A DNA stretch of 37,048 bases from Deltaproteobacteria bacterium. GTDB taxonomy: Bacteria > Desulfobacterota > Desulfuromonadia > Desulfuromonadales > Geopsychrobacteraceae. The DNA is taken from NCBI GenBank assembly GCA_024276935.1, contig JAJRWH010000034.1, positions 1-37,048 on the forward strand. Direction: 5' to 3'. Positions 1 through 8,319 of this stretch are shown here, piece by piece (positions within the stretch are counted from its first letter, which is position 1; each line of letters begins with the position of its first letter). Both the position numbers and the translations under genes were made by a program. The notes beneath the pieces were generated by a model. It was given only the letters and a program-made list of their open reading frames with translations. It had not been told where the DNA came from and did no database searches.

Positions 1-333
1 TACAGCGTTCAGCCCTAACAAACCCGACTGAATTCCCCACGAATTGAAATGTCCTGGTATTTTTACACTGCAACAAGTTGCGTCAAAATTGATTTCGAAA
101 AAACTCGGTTTTTGGGACAGACTCTAAGTACCTCCCCAAGGCAGTACAGCTAGAGTCACTAATCTGTTGTTGTTCAGGCGACAGCTAAACAGGTTCTGCC
201 GCAATTGCAAGTCAGTTCGGTTCAACAAGGCACCTACTGGTTCAGGTTAATAGCATTTTTCGGATAAACTGTAAAAACAAATGCTTCCAATCTTTGTTCG
301 TCCATACATTTTTTCTGACAAAAGGAGAACATC
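1..333. other. Gene-free stretch upstream of the ACT-domain gene
   Basis: I see no credible coding frame here. The stretch holds an inverted repeat at 120-157 (GACTCTA/TAGAGTC outer arms with GTAC/GTAC inside) that has no T-run after it, so it does not look like a simple terminator. It should contain the promoter of the gene starting at 334, but I cannot pick out a convincing -35/-10 pair. The first bases may be the tail of a gene lying outside the window. Confidence 0.4.
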
Positions 334-864
334 ATGACTGGCCGTTTTATTATGACTGCTTTTGGCAAGGATCGTCCGGGGATTGTTGCTGATGTGACCC
401 GGTTGCTTTATGAAAACGGGTGCAATCTCGAAGAAAACAGCATGACCTTGCTGGCAGATGAATTTACCCTGATCCTGCTTTTTTCGACCCAGGAAGAGGG
501 GATCGAAAATCGTTTACAGGCTGAATGTCGACGCCTTGAGAAGGATTGTGGTATTTCGGCATTTATCCGCCCTTTGGAAGAGCGGCGTGAATTACCTGCA
601 ACGGGTGTTGCCTCGTATCTGATCGAGGTTGAAGGTCTTGATCAATCAGGGATTGTCTATCGTATCAGTCAGCATCTGGCTGACCGGGGATTGAACGTCC
701 TCGATCTGAAATCGACGGTTAAATGCTCACCCGAAAGTGGCACAGCTCTTTATCAAATGCAGATTCAGGTTCAGGCTCAAGCGGGCGTTTCTGCTGAAGA
801 TGTTGAGGCCGGGCTCTCCCCCGTTGCTGACGAGTTGCATGTTGATATCAGCGTGACCAGTTGA
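334..864 (+). CDS. Double ACT-domain protein, GcvR-like
   Basis: This 176-residue soluble protein has two ACT domains in tandem. The first is at about residues 4-75, opening with the typical TAFGKDRPGIVADVTRLL, and the second is at about 93-172, opening with VEGLDQSGIVYRISQHL. That layout and length match the glycine cleavage system repressor-like (GcvR) family, in which ACT domains bind amino acids and act through protein contacts rather than DNA binding. The start is set by AGGAG at 324-328, a normal distance before the ATG. It is monocistronic: a hairpin terminator follows at 887-920. No gcv genes are in the window, so a role in glycine control is only a family-level inference; a general amino-acid-sensing role is equally possible. 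Confidence 0.8.
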   Translation: MTGRFIMTAFGKDRPGIVADVTRLLYENGCNLEENSMTLLADEFTLILLFSTQEEGIENRLQAECRRLEKDCGISAFIRPLEERRELPATGVASYLIEVEGLDQSGIVYRISQHLADRGLNVLDLKSTVKCSPESGTALYQMQIQVQAQAGVSAEDVEAGLSPVADELHVDISVTS

Positions 865-886
865 ACTTTTTACTTACGTCAGAATC

Positions 887-920
887 AAAAAGGGACCAGA
901 CTGCTTGTCTGATCCCTTTT
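887..920. terminator. Bidirectional Rho-independent terminator
   Basis: The hairpin has arms AAAAGGGACCAGAC and GTCTGATCCCTTTT with one C/A mismatch, a five-base loop, and A- and T-runs on opposite ends. It can end both the ACT-domain gene on the + strand and the tRNA on the - strand. Confidence 0.85.
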
Positions 921-926
921 CATTTC

Positions 927-1002
927 TGGAGCCGCCCATCGGATTTGAACCGACGACCTGATCATTACGAGTGAACTGCTCTACCAGCTGAGCTAGGGCG
1001 GC
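927..1002 (-). tRNA. tRNA-Thr (anticodon CGU)
   Basis: A 76-nt cloverleaf reads on the - strand: a 7-bp acceptor stem GCCGCCC/GGGCGGC, discriminator U, an encoded CCA end, D-arm GCTC/GAGC, T-arm with TTCGAAT loop, and anticodon loop CTCGTAA giving anticodon CGU, which reads ACG. The anticodon stem has an apparent U-U mismatch at the second pair (28-42); the other stems pair fully if G-U is allowed. It is followed by the shared terminator at 887-920. Confidence 0.95.
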
Positions 1003-1017
1003 AAATTGCGTTCGCAG

Positions 1018-1046
1018 TATTTAACTCAATTTCAGGCTTTAGTCAA
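1018..1046 (-). promoter_or_regulatory. Sigma-70 promoter of the tRNA-Thr gene
   Basis: On the - strand TTGACT (1046-1041) is followed after 17 bases by TAAATA (1023-1018), with the mature tRNA 5' end about 15 bases downstream. The near-consensus -35, ideal spacing and position make this a good tRNA promoter. Confidence 0.65.
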
Positions 1047-1184
1047 TCTCTTATGGTTTCGGTTGTTGTGGCCAGGTTTCTTTCTTCTCCCTGATTCTAT
1101 ATTGCCTCCAGGCGGCCTCACCAAGCTGTTTTCCCCCGTCGTGCTTGCATGATTATTGATGACTGCTTGCGTTAGTGAAATTTG

Positions 1185-3869
1185 ATGAGTATGCTTTCGG
1201 TCTGCATTTCTTTCATCTTTGGCGCGAGTTATATGGTTCGACTACTGACAGCAGTCTATCTATTGGTCCTTTTTGTTGGGTCCGCGTGGGGGGGGACTCC
1301 TGAACAACCTCATGTTCTTATCCTTGATTCCTACCATCCCGGTTATGAATGGTCCGACAGTATCGTCAAGGGAATCCGCGACTCTCTTCTGAAAAGCAAT
1401 CGAAAAGCGATTATTCATGTTGAATACATGGATACCAAACGTCATCCAAATCAGAATTTGGATAAATTGGCGCAGATTTATATCGATAAATACAGGGCCA
1501 CTGGTTTGGATTTGATTTTCAGTGTTGATGATAATGCTTTTAATTTCATCAAGACGTACCGTGATCAGCTTTCTGCTGAATCTCCGCTGGTCTTCTGTGG
1601 GGTCAATTATCTGACCAAAAGTAAATTGGAAGGTTTGACAAACTTTACCGGAGTGAATGAAACGGCAGATATTGAAGGAACAATTTCCCTGATTCTTAAG
1701 CTTCACCCCGGGACATCGCGGATCATTTCAATTTCTGATATGACAACAACGGGTCAAATTATAAAACGCAAAATTGATTTGCTCAGAGCTGACTACGCCA
1801 ACCGGGTTAAAATTGTTCACTGGGATGAATTATCTCTTGCCGAATTGCTTGCCAGGCTGAACCAGTTGTCTGATGGTGATGTTGTCTTGTTCTCTTTTTT
1901 CTTTAGAGATCGTTTGGGTCAATCGTTCAAGTATGATGAAATCGCAGAGAAGGTTACGGCAGCAGCGTCTGTTCCGGTGTATGGAAACTGGGATTTCAAC
2001 CTTGGCCACGGCATTGTTGGTGGGACACTGGCAAGTGGCGTTTTTCAGGGACGAGCGGCGGGTAACTGTGGTGTACGGATTTTGAATGGAGAGCCTGCAT
2101 CCAGAATCCCGATATTATGGAAGAGTCCCAATAGAAATATGTTTGACGAAAAAGTACTTCGTCGTTTCGAGATTCGTCAGAGTTCCCTACCGACAGATGC
2201 CATAGTTATCAATCATACGCCAACCTTTTTTGAAGAACATGAAAATCTGATCATTACTTTTGTTGCCGCCACTCTGACAATGTTGGTGGTTATTGTGGTT
2301 CTGGTGGCCAATACGCGGCGACGCATCCGGGCTGAGAAAAAATTGCGCCTGAGTGAATCCCGTTATCGTGAATTGGTTGAGATGCTGCCGCAACCCGTGT
2401 TTGAAGTCGATATCAAGGGCCGTTTGACTTATTTGAACCAATTTGGTCTGGATTGGCTTGGCTACAGCCAGGAAGATCTCACTGCGGGAGTTTTTGTTCG
2501 AGATCTTTTTTTTCAGGAGGATCGCCAGCAACTTGAAGAGAATATTGCCAAAATTCTTCAGGGAGCTCCTTTGCGGGGGAATGAGTACCGTATTCTAAAA
2601 AAAGATGGTACCTCTGTTCCTGTTCTTTCCTATTCACGTGTTTTGCATGATGAGACAGGGGTTGTCGGGCTACGAGGTGTTGTGACAGATGTCAGTGCGA
2701 TTCACAGGGCCGAACAGGAGGCTTTGCTGGTCCGATTGTATCTGAAAAATGTTATTAATTTAATGCCGACCATTTTGATTGGGACAGACCGAGATGGGGT
2801 CGTTAGCCTGTGGAACGAACAGGCAACGATAATCCTGGGGGTGAGTTCGGAGGCGGCGCATGGTCAGCAGCTGGTAGATATCCTACCCTCGTTGGCCCCG
2901 GAACAGGAAAAAGCTCGACAAGCGATTCAAGATGGCAAACTTTGCTCTGAAACCAGAGTGAGGCGCAATTTGTCTGATGGAATTCGCTATTGGGATATTC
3001 AGATTTATCCCTTAACTCTCCAGGATCTGGAGAGTGCAATCATTATTATTGATGATGTGACCGAACAAATCCAGATGGAACGGGTGATGATTCAGTCTGA
3101 AAAGATGATGTCTGTTGGTGGACTTGCCGCAGGAATGGCCCATGAAATCAACAATCCCCTTGCGGCAATATTGCAAAATATCCAGGTGATTTCCCGACGG
3201 TTATCATCGGGAGTTCCACAAAATATTCCCGCGGCGGAGCAAAGCGGAATTTCCCTGGAAAAGCTGGGTGTCTATCTGGAACTCCGTAGGATTCCTGCAA
3301 TGATCGAAGCTGTTATTGAGGCTGGTGGCAGGGTGGCCGATATCATTCAGGATATGTTGTCATTCAGCCGCAGTGATGATTCGTTGGATACGCTCAAGGA
3401 TGAGGTTGATATTCACGATCTGCTTGCCCAATCCTTAAGTTTTGCCCGTAAGGATCATGTCCATTACGATTTCAAAAGAATTCTTATCCAGGAAGAATTC
3501 AAGGAAATTCCGCTTGTTCAGTGTTCAAAGTCCCAGATTCAGCAGGTTCTGCTGAATATTTTTAAAAATGGTGCCGAAGCCATGACCTCCTGGGATGAAA
3601 TGACTGCGACACCCAAGTTTATTATTCGGACATGTCCGGTCGATCGTTTTGTCCGGATAGAGATTGAAGATAACGGCCCCGGGGTTCCTGAAGAGGTTCA
3701 AAAGCATATTTTTGAACCCTTTTTCACCACCAAGAAAGTTGGTGTCGGGACCGGTCTGGGCCTGTCCATTTCATATTACATCATTACCCAAAACCATTCA
3801 GGGACTCTTGATCTGGTTTCTTCTCCTGGCAATGGGTGCAAATTTATTATCGAGCTGCCCGTGGCCTAA
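1185..3869 (+). CDS. Membrane sensor histidine kinase with ABC-substrate-binding-type periplasmic domain and two PAS domains
   Basis: An orphan sensor kinase of 894 residues from the ATG at 1185. In order it has an N-terminal signal/TM segment, a periplasmic region at about 40-330 that looks like the ABC_sub_bind-type fold (it opens [22 protein letters not shown]), a second TM helix at about 355-377, PAS at about 390-510, PAS at about 518-635, and a kinase core. The H-box [15 protein letters not shown] puts the phospho-acceptor near His653. The N box ([10 protein letters not shown]), G1 (DNGPGVP), F (FEPFFTTK) and G2 (GTGLGLS) boxes are all intact. No response regulator is adjacent. The start is uncertain: neither 1185 nor the ATG at 1233, which begins a cleaner signal peptide, has a strong Shine-Dalgarno. 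Its stop overlaps that of wrbA on the other strand. The ligand is unknown. Confidence 0.88.
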   Translation: MSMLSVCISFIFGASYMVRLLTAVYLLVLFVGSAWGGTPEQPHVLILDSYHPGYEWSDSIVKGIRDSLLKSNRKAIIHVEYMDTKRHPNQNLDKLAQIYIDKYRATGLDLIFSVDDNAFNFIKTYRDQLSAESPLVFCGVNYLTKSKLEGLTNFTGVNETADIEGTISLILKLHPGTSRIISISDMTTTGQIIKRKIDLLRADYANRVKIVHWDELSLAELLARLNQLSDGDVVLFSFFFRDRLGQSFKYDEIAEKVTAAASVPVYGNWDFNLGHGIVGGTLASGVFQGRAAGNCGVRILNGEPASRIPILWKSPNRNMFDEKVLRRFEIRQSSLPTDAIVINHTPTFFEEHENLIITFVAATLTMLVVIVVLVANTRRRIRAEKKLRLSESRYRELVEMLPQPVFEVDIKGRLTYLNQFGLDWLGYSQEDLTAGVFVRDLFFQEDRQQLEENIAKILQGAPLRGNEYRILKKDGTSVPVLSYSRVLHDETGVVGLRGVVTDVSAIHRAEQEALLVRLYLKNVINLMPTILIGTDRDGVVSLWNEQATIILGVSSEAAHGQQLVDILPSLAPEQEKARQAIQDGKLCSETRVRRNLSDGIRYWDIQIYPLTLQDLESAIIIIDDVTEQIQMERVMIQSEKMMSVGGLAAGMAHEINNPLAAILQNIQVISRRLSSGVPQNIPAAEQSGISLEKLGVYLELRRIPAMIEAVIEAGGRVADIIQDMLSFSRSDDSLDTLKDEVDIHDLLAQSLSFARKDHVHYDFKRILIQEEFKEIPLVQCSKSQIQQVLLNIFKNGAEAMTSWDEMTATPKFIIRTCPVDRFVRIEIEDNGPGVPEEVQKHIFEPFFTTKKVGVGTGLGLSISYYIITQNHSGTLDLVSSPGNGCKFIIELPVA

Positions 3870-4507
3870 TGAGAGTTGCTGCTTATGGTCTGACCACGTT
3901 TCAGCTGTGCCGTTACGGTTGCGACGTGCTCTCCCTGAAACCTGGCGATGGCCAGTTCATTTTCACTTGGCATTCGTGAGCCGTCCCCTGCGGCAAGGGT
4001 TGTTGCCCCGTAGGGGGTGCAGCCGGAGACTTCATCCAGCGTCAGCAGGCGTTGCTCGCGGTAGGGAACGCCGACCACAATCATTCCATGGTGAAAGAGG
4101 CTGGTGTGAAAACTGGTGATCGTGGTTTCCTGCCCGCCATGTTGACTGGCGGTTGATGCGAAAACGCTGCCGACCTTGCCGATGAGAGCTCCCTTCATCC
4201 ACAACCCACCGGTTTGATCAAGAAAATGCCGCATCTGGGCGGCCATGTTGCCAAAGCGTGTCGGTGTGCCGAAAATAATTCCGTCGGCATCAGCCAATTG
4301 TGCGGGCTCTGCAACCGGGATGTGAGCAAAGCTGTCCCGTGCGGTCCTGGCGCCACTTTCCTCGAGGGCTTTGTTGGACATCAGTTCGGGAACTTGCCAC
4401 AGGCTGACATCAACCTGGGGAACTTGACGTGCTCCCTCTGCTATGGCTTCGGCCATCTGGTAGATGTGCGCGTACATGCTGTAAAAGATAATCTGGATTT
4501 TTGTCAT
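3866..4507 (-). CDS. wrbA: NAD(P)H:quinone oxidoreductase, WrbA flavodoxin-like
   Basis: A 213-residue cytoplasmic flavoprotein of the WrbA family, which reduces quinones by two electrons using NAD(P)H and FMN. The N-terminal beta strand and FMN phosphate loop ([21 protein letters not shown]), the family motif [24 protein letters not shown] and the late GASTLA-like segment ([11 protein letters not shown]) are all present, and the length is slightly above the usual ~200. An upstream in-frame ATG would give 235 residues, but the start at 4507 begins at the conserved [10 protein letters not shown] and has an AAGGGAG Shine-Dalgarno at 4513-4520. It converges with the sensor kinase gene; the two stop codons overlap, leaving no room for a terminator between them. 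A role in oxidative stress protection is a family-level inference. Confidence 0.93.
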   Translation of the reverse strand: MTKIQIIFYSMYAHIYQMAEAIAEGARQVPQVDVSLWQVPELMSNKALEESGARTARDSFAHIPVAEPAQLADADGIIFGTPTRFGNMAAQMRHFLDQTGGLWMKGALIGKVGSVFASTASQHGGQETTITSFHTSLFHHGMIVVGVPYREQRLLTLDEVSGCTPYGATTLAAGDGSRMPSENELAIARFQGEHVATVTAQLKRGQTISSNSH

Positions 4508-4545
4508 GGGAATCTCCCTTAAATAGGCTTTGATCGGGTTTAATT

Positions 4546-4564
4546 CCCCGCAGCTTGCTGCGTG
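4546..4564. repeat. Short palindromic repeat, copy 1
   Basis: CCCCGCAGCTTGCTGCGTG contains the inverted repeat CGCAGC-TT-GCTGCG. A closely similar unit lies 46 bases further on. It sits about 40 bases upstream of the wrbA start codon, inside its likely promoter region. Confidence 0.6.
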
Positions 4565-4591
4565 ACTTAGCAAAGGTTGCAGGCTGTTGAT

Positions 4592-4612
4592 ACCCCGTAG
4601 CTTGCTGCGGGG
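4592..4612. repeat. Short palindromic repeat, copy 2
   Basis: ACCCCGTAGCTTGCTGCGGGG (a final T follows) folds into a 10-bp stem with one G-U pair and a TT loop, sharing the AGCTTGCTGCG core with the copy at 4546. No T-run follows on either side, so it reads as a dispersed palindromic unit rather than a terminator. Confidence 0.6.
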
Positions 4613-4660
4613 TGATTCATTATTAAACTATTATTCCGAGAATCTGTCCGTCAAGTGTGG

Positions 4661-4703
4661 CGCAAAAAGGACAAAGCTCGCGGAAAGATCCGCGAGCTTT
4701 GTC
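4661..4703 (-). terminator. Rho-independent terminator of the acyl-CoA ligase transcript
   Basis: A perfect 15-bp stem (4670-4684 paired with 4689-4703) with a four-base loop is followed on the - strand by CCTTTTTGCG. It lies about 165 bases past the ligase stop codon, with the ~140 bp repeat at 4731-4870 in between. Confidence 0.75.
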
Positions 4704-4730
4704 GAGTCAGAACTGGCAACAATCTCTATC

Positions 4731-4870
4731 AGGCTGTTGAAAAACTATCTGCGTTGCGATTGCGGTGTTAGAAATTGTCTCAAAATGCTCATTTACTGGG
4801 TGTCAACTGCGCTTTTCGATAATTTTTGACTTGCACTCGCGGCCTCGAAAACGTTTTTCAGCACCCTGCT
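4731..4870. repeat. ~140 bp dispersed imperfect palindrome, copy A
   Basis: Nearly the same sequence recurs in the same orientation at 34579-34719, with about a dozen differences and one single-base indel by eye, so roughly 90% identical. The ends form an inverted repeat: the left end AGGCTGTTGAAAAAC matches the complement of the right end, AGGGTGCTGAAAAAC, and the similarity continues patchily inward, so the whole unit could fold as a long imperfect hairpin. It has no coding capacity of note. It looks like a MITE- or REP-like non-autonomous element; no parent transposase is in the window. The right end overlaps the stop codon of the acyl-CoA ligase. Confidence 0.8.
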
Positions 4871-6503
4871 ATTGGTAATTTTCGCGCAGGCCGCGCTTAT
4901 TGACCTTGCCGACACTGGTTTTGGCGATTGATTCGACAAACTGAACCTTTAGAAGAACGACCTGTTTGGAGATAATCCCCTTGTCGACGAAGCTGTGAAT
5001 GTGCTGAAGCAGCCCCTTTTCATTGAGATCGGCATCCACTTTTTTCACCACCAGAGCCAGGGGTTTTTCACCCCATTTATCGTCAGGTAGACCGATGACC
5101 GCGGCTTCAGCAACACCGGGCAAGGCACAGATCAGGTCTTCAATTTCGAGAGACGAAATCCATTCGCCACCGATCTTGATCACATCTTTAATCCGATCTG
5201 TGATTTTGACGTAATTTTGTTTGTTGCGGTGAGCGACATCGCCTGTATGCAGATAACTGCCGCGCCACAGAACTTCGGAATTTCGCTGATCCTTGAGATA
5301 ACCCTGAGTCAACCAGGGGGCCCGAACGACGATTTCACCGACGCTGTCACCATCACGGGGGACTTCCTCCAGCTCTTCATCGACAACGCGCAGGTCAACC
5401 AGCGGGATGGGGCGACCGGTTTTACAGCGGATTTCAACTTGCTCATCTTCACTCAGATCCTCATCCGGGACGTGGGCAATGGTCAGAACTGGACAGGTTT
5501 CGGACATGCCGTAGCCACTGAAAATATCGATTCCCTTTTTGAGTGCTGCGCGGCACATTGCCTGGGGCAGGGCGGCGCCACCGATCAGGACTTTCCAGTT
5601 TGACAGGTCTGCAGTTGCAAAATCAGGATGACTCATCAAAAGGTGCAAGATCGTGGGAACACAATGAGACAGAGTCACTTTTTCGGTGGTCAGCAGCTGT
5701 AGCAGCATGTCGGGAGTATATTTACCAGGATAAACCTGTTTGACACCGAGTGCTGTGGCCAGGTAGGGGAAACCCCAGGCGTGAACGTGGAACATCGGGG
5801 TGATCGGCATGTAGACATCACCCTGATGAAAACGTCCCTGGCTGGTGGGAGTGCCCAGCGCTACCAGGGCGCCAAGGGTGTGCAGAACCAGTTGGCGATG
5901 GCTGAAATAAACCCCTTTGGGCAGTCCGGTGGTGCCGGTGGTGTAAAAGGTTGTGGCCCGGGTGTTTTCGTCAAAATCAGCAAAGTCGTAATGATCTTCT
6001 GCCGCATCAAGCAGGGCTTCATATTCGCCGACGAAATTGAGCGAGGTTTCCGGTTGCTGTTGACCATCCTGCAACAGAACATAGTCTTTGACTGTATCAA
6101 TCCGGCCCTTGATCTGTTCCAGAATCGGCAGGAACTCTTCGTTGACCAGAATATAATCGTCTTCAGCATGATCAATGGTGTAGAGAATCTGTTCTGGTGA
6201 CAGGCGAACATTGACCGTATGCAGAACCGCACCCAGCATCGGGACGGCGTAGAAGCATTCCAGATAGCGATGGCTGTCAAAATCCATCACGGCGACAGTA
6301 TCACCCGGTTTGACCCCGATAGAACTTAAGGCGTTGGCCAGTTTGCAGACCCGTTGCCGGAACTCGGCATAACTGAAACGCAGCTGATCACGGTAGATAA
6401 TTTGTTGCTGAGGGTCGTCCACCACCGGGGCGTTGAGAAGGTTTTTGATCAGCAGGGGGTAGTTGTAGGCACTCATGGTGCGTTGAATCAGGTTGTCGGT
6501 CAT
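4869..6503 (-). CDS. Acyl-CoA ligase (AMP-forming), AlkK/medium-to-long-chain type
   Basis: A 544-residue adenylate-forming enzyme that activates a fatty acid to acyl-CoA through an acyl-AMP intermediate. The P-loop [11 protein letters not shown] is at about 183-193, GYGMSET at about 329-335, the TGD motif in [10 protein letters not shown], and the C-terminal catalytic-lysine motif [10 protein letters not shown] near 527-537. The N-terminus ([14 protein letters not shown]) and the [20 protein letters not shown] stretch resemble AlkK-type ligases. AAGGAG stands before the ATG at 6503. It could form one transcript with metF, 96 bases upstream. Its TAG stop straddles the end of repeat copy A, so the last residues may have been altered by that insertion. 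Exact chain-length preference cannot be read from sequence. Confidence 0.88.
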   Translation of the reverse strand: MTDNLIQRTMSAYNYPLLIKNLLNAPVVDDPQQQIIYRDQLRFSYAEFRQRVCKLANALSSIGVKPGDTVAVMDFDSHRYLECFYAVPMLGAVLHTVNVRLSPEQILYTIDHAEDDYILVNEEFLPILEQIKGRIDTVKDYVLLQDGQQQPETSLNFVGEYEALLDAAEDHYDFADFDENTRATTFYTTGTTGLPKGVYFSHRQLVLHTLGALVALGTPTSQGRFHQGDVYMPITPMFHVHAWGFPYLATALGVKQVYPGKYTPDMLLQLLTTEKVTLSHCVPTILHLLMSHPDFATADLSNWKVLIGGAALPQAMCRAALKKGIDIFSGYGMSETCPVLTIAHVPDEDLSEDEQVEIRCKTGRPIPLVDLRVVDEELEEVPRDGDSVGEIVVRAPWLTQGYLKDQRNSEVLWRGSYLHTGDVAHRNKQNYVKITDRIKDVIKIGGEWISSLEIEDLICALPGVAEAAVIGLPDDKWGEKPLALVVKKVDADLNEKGLLQHIHSFVDKGIISKQVVLLKVQFVESIAKTSVGKVNKRGLRENYQ

Positions 6504-6599
6504 CTGTAGGCTCCTTGGTTAAGGTGTCGAAGATGAAGCAAGGGATCAATGGGTCGTCCTCTACCAAAACAGGGTTGGCAAAGGCTTGAGCCGGCATGA

Positions 6600-7508
6600 T
6601 TATTTGGGGCGTACGCCCAGAATATGGCAGATTGCATAGGTCAGATCTGCCCGGTTGAGGGTGTAAAAATGAAAAGCAGTCACTCCGTTGGCGTACAGGG
6701 CACGACACTTTTCAGCGGCAACGGTTGCAGCGACCAGGTTACGGGTTTCGGGTTCATCGTCAAGGCCGATAAACAGATCGGCCATCCAGGCCGGAACCGA
6801 GGCCCCGCAGGCCGTGGCAAATTCTTTGACCCGTTCGAAATTTGTTACCGGCAGAATACCTGGTACGATCGGCACATTGATTCCTGCGGCCCGTGCCCGA
6901 TCACGAAAATGCAGGAAAGCACCGGTGTCGAAGAAAAACTGGGTGATCGCGCGGGTGGCTCCGGCATCTATTTTTCGTTTCAGGTTATCCAGGTCTGATT
7001 CTTTTGAGGAGGCTTCCGGATGTCCTTCCGGGTAGGCCGCTACACTGATCTCAAAGTCGGCGACTTTCTTCAGGCCTGTGACCAGGTCAGAAGCATAGGC
7101 ATACCCGTCAGGGTGAGGTTTGTAGAGGGTTTGACCTTCGGCCGGGTCACCCCTTAAGGCGACAATATGACGGACTCCTTCATCCCAGTATTTACGGGCA
7201 ATATCGTCAATTTCACCACGGCTGGCATCGACGCAGGTCAGGTGGGCCGCCGGTTCAAGACTGGTCTCACGGCGCAGACGCGAAACGGTAGCGTGGGTGC
7301 GTTCGCGGGTTGTGCCTCCGGCTCCGTAGGTGACGGAAACATAGGCCGGTTGCAAAGGCTCAAGGCGTTTAATGGCGCGCCAGAGTGATTGTTCGGCCTT
7401 GTCAGTTTTGGGTGGAAAGAACTCAAAAGAAACTTCAACATTGCGGGGAAGTGGCGAGGCTACGGTCAGGTTGATGTCATGGTCCTTCGAGGTGGTGATC
7501 TGGTTCAT
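6600..7508 (-). CDS. metF: Methylenetetrahydrofolate reductase
   Basis: A 302-residue FAD-dependent TIM barrel that interconverts 5,10-methylene- and 5-methyl-tetrahydrofolate, supplying the methyl group for methionine. The family opening VSFEFFPPKT puts the catalytic glutamate at Glu29. AYVSVTYGAGGTTRERT and the folate/FAD segment HIVALRGDP are present, as are QFFFDT and PGILPV. The length matches the E. coli enzyme (296) with a slightly longer N-terminus. The Shine-Dalgarno before 7508 is weak (GGA only). I saw no SAM-responsive riboswitch in the 127 bases upstream. No other methionine gene is beside it. Confidence 0.95.
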   Translation of the reverse strand: MNQITTSKDHDINLTVASPLPRNVEVSFEFFPPKTDKAEQSLWRAIKRLEPLQPAYVSVTYGAGGTTRERTHATVSRLRRETSLEPAAHLTCVDASRGEIDDIARKYWDEGVRHIVALRGDPAEGQTLYKPHPDGYAYASDLVTGLKKVADFEISVAAYPEGHPEASSKESDLDNLKRKIDAGATRAITQFFFDTGAFLHFRDRARAAGINVPIVPGILPVTNFERVKEFATACGASVPAWMADLFIGLDDEPETRNLVAATVAAEKCRALYANGVTAFHFYTLNRADLTYAICHILGVRPK

Positions 7509-7635
7509 TGCTAGTCCGTTGTGTTGTCATGTTAAGGCAGAATTCAAACCCGAGGTTCCTGACCTCGATCTGACAGAGGCGTTAAACTAACATCCTCAAT
7601 GTTGATGATTCCACTAAAAATTGAATGACAGTCCT

Positions 7636-8316
7636 TCAGATGGGGAAATAGCGACGTTCAGGACGTCCAACTGCTCCGTAAATCAATTCAGCGTTGAGCT
7701 GTCCTGTCGTGGTCAGATATTCGAGGTAACGTCGTGCTGTTGTGCGACTGACGCCGGTTTTTTCACTGACTTCTTCAGCGCTCAGTCCTTCTTCACGATT
7801 GTTCGGAAAAACGGCTTCGATCTTTTTGAGGGTCAAGGGGTCAATTCCCTTGGGAGTTGCAGGTTCGCCCGGTTGTTTTTCTTGATAAGGATGGAGCAGG
7901 CGGTCAACATCCTGCTGTTCGAGGGCTGTAGACTGACTGAACTGCTGACGGTGATGGTAAAAGCGTTCGAGTGCTTCGGTAAAACGGGCGAACATAACAG
8001 GTTTGATAATGTAGTCAAAGATTCCTCCACGCATCGCTTCTTGCAGTGGTTCGTTTTCGCGTGCTGCGGTAATCAGAATGACATCAGTCTGTTGTCGCCG
8101 GGCACGGAGCTTCCACAAGATTTCCATCCCCAGCCCTTCGGGAAAATAGAGATCAAGGAGAATCAGGTCAGGACAGAGAAGTTCACTCATTTTCTCTGCA
8201 TCTTCCAGTGTGCCCGCGATCCCACAGACCGAAAAGCCGTCGATCTTGCAGGTGAAGTGGCGGTGGATTTCAGCGATTTTAGGATCGTCTTCAACGATCA
8301 GAACCTTGATCTCCAT
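7636..8316 (-). CDS. Response regulator of the CitB/DcuR family
   Basis: A 226-residue regulator with a receiver domain at about 1-120 and a C-terminal winged HTH typical of the CitB/DcuR/DpiA group (SAEEVSEKTGVSRTTARRYLEYL at about 178-200). The acidic pair in IVEDD, phospho-acceptor Asp55 (ILLDLYFP) and the conserved lysine of IIKPV are intact. The start is the ATG at 8316 with AGGGAG just upstream; a TTG at 8319 would also be in frame. It begins immediately after the stop of its partner kinase, so the two are surely co-translated. Likely target: the divergent tctCBA operon. Confidence 0.92.
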   Translation of the reverse strand: MEIKVLIVEDDPKIAEIHRHFTCKIDGFSVCGIAGTLEDAEKMSELLCPDLILLDLYFPEGLGMEILWKLRARRQQTDVILITAARENEPLQEAMRGGIFDYIIKPVMFARFTEALERFYHHRQQFSQSTALEQQDVDRLLHPYQEKQPGEPATPKGIDPLTLKKIEAVFPNNREEGLSAEEVSEKTGVSRTTARRYLEYLTTTGQLNAELIYGAVGRPERRYFPI

Positions 8317-8319
8317 CAA

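Noticed and set aside
4587-4829. An 80-codon open frame on the + strand
   Set aside because: It runs through a palindrome, a terminator and the 140 bp repeat; no Shine-Dalgarno and no protein-like features.
7509-7635. Possible SAM riboswitch before metF
   Set aside because: The stretch upstream of metF holds only a small CGAGGT/ACCTCG hairpin and none of the conserved riboswitch helices.
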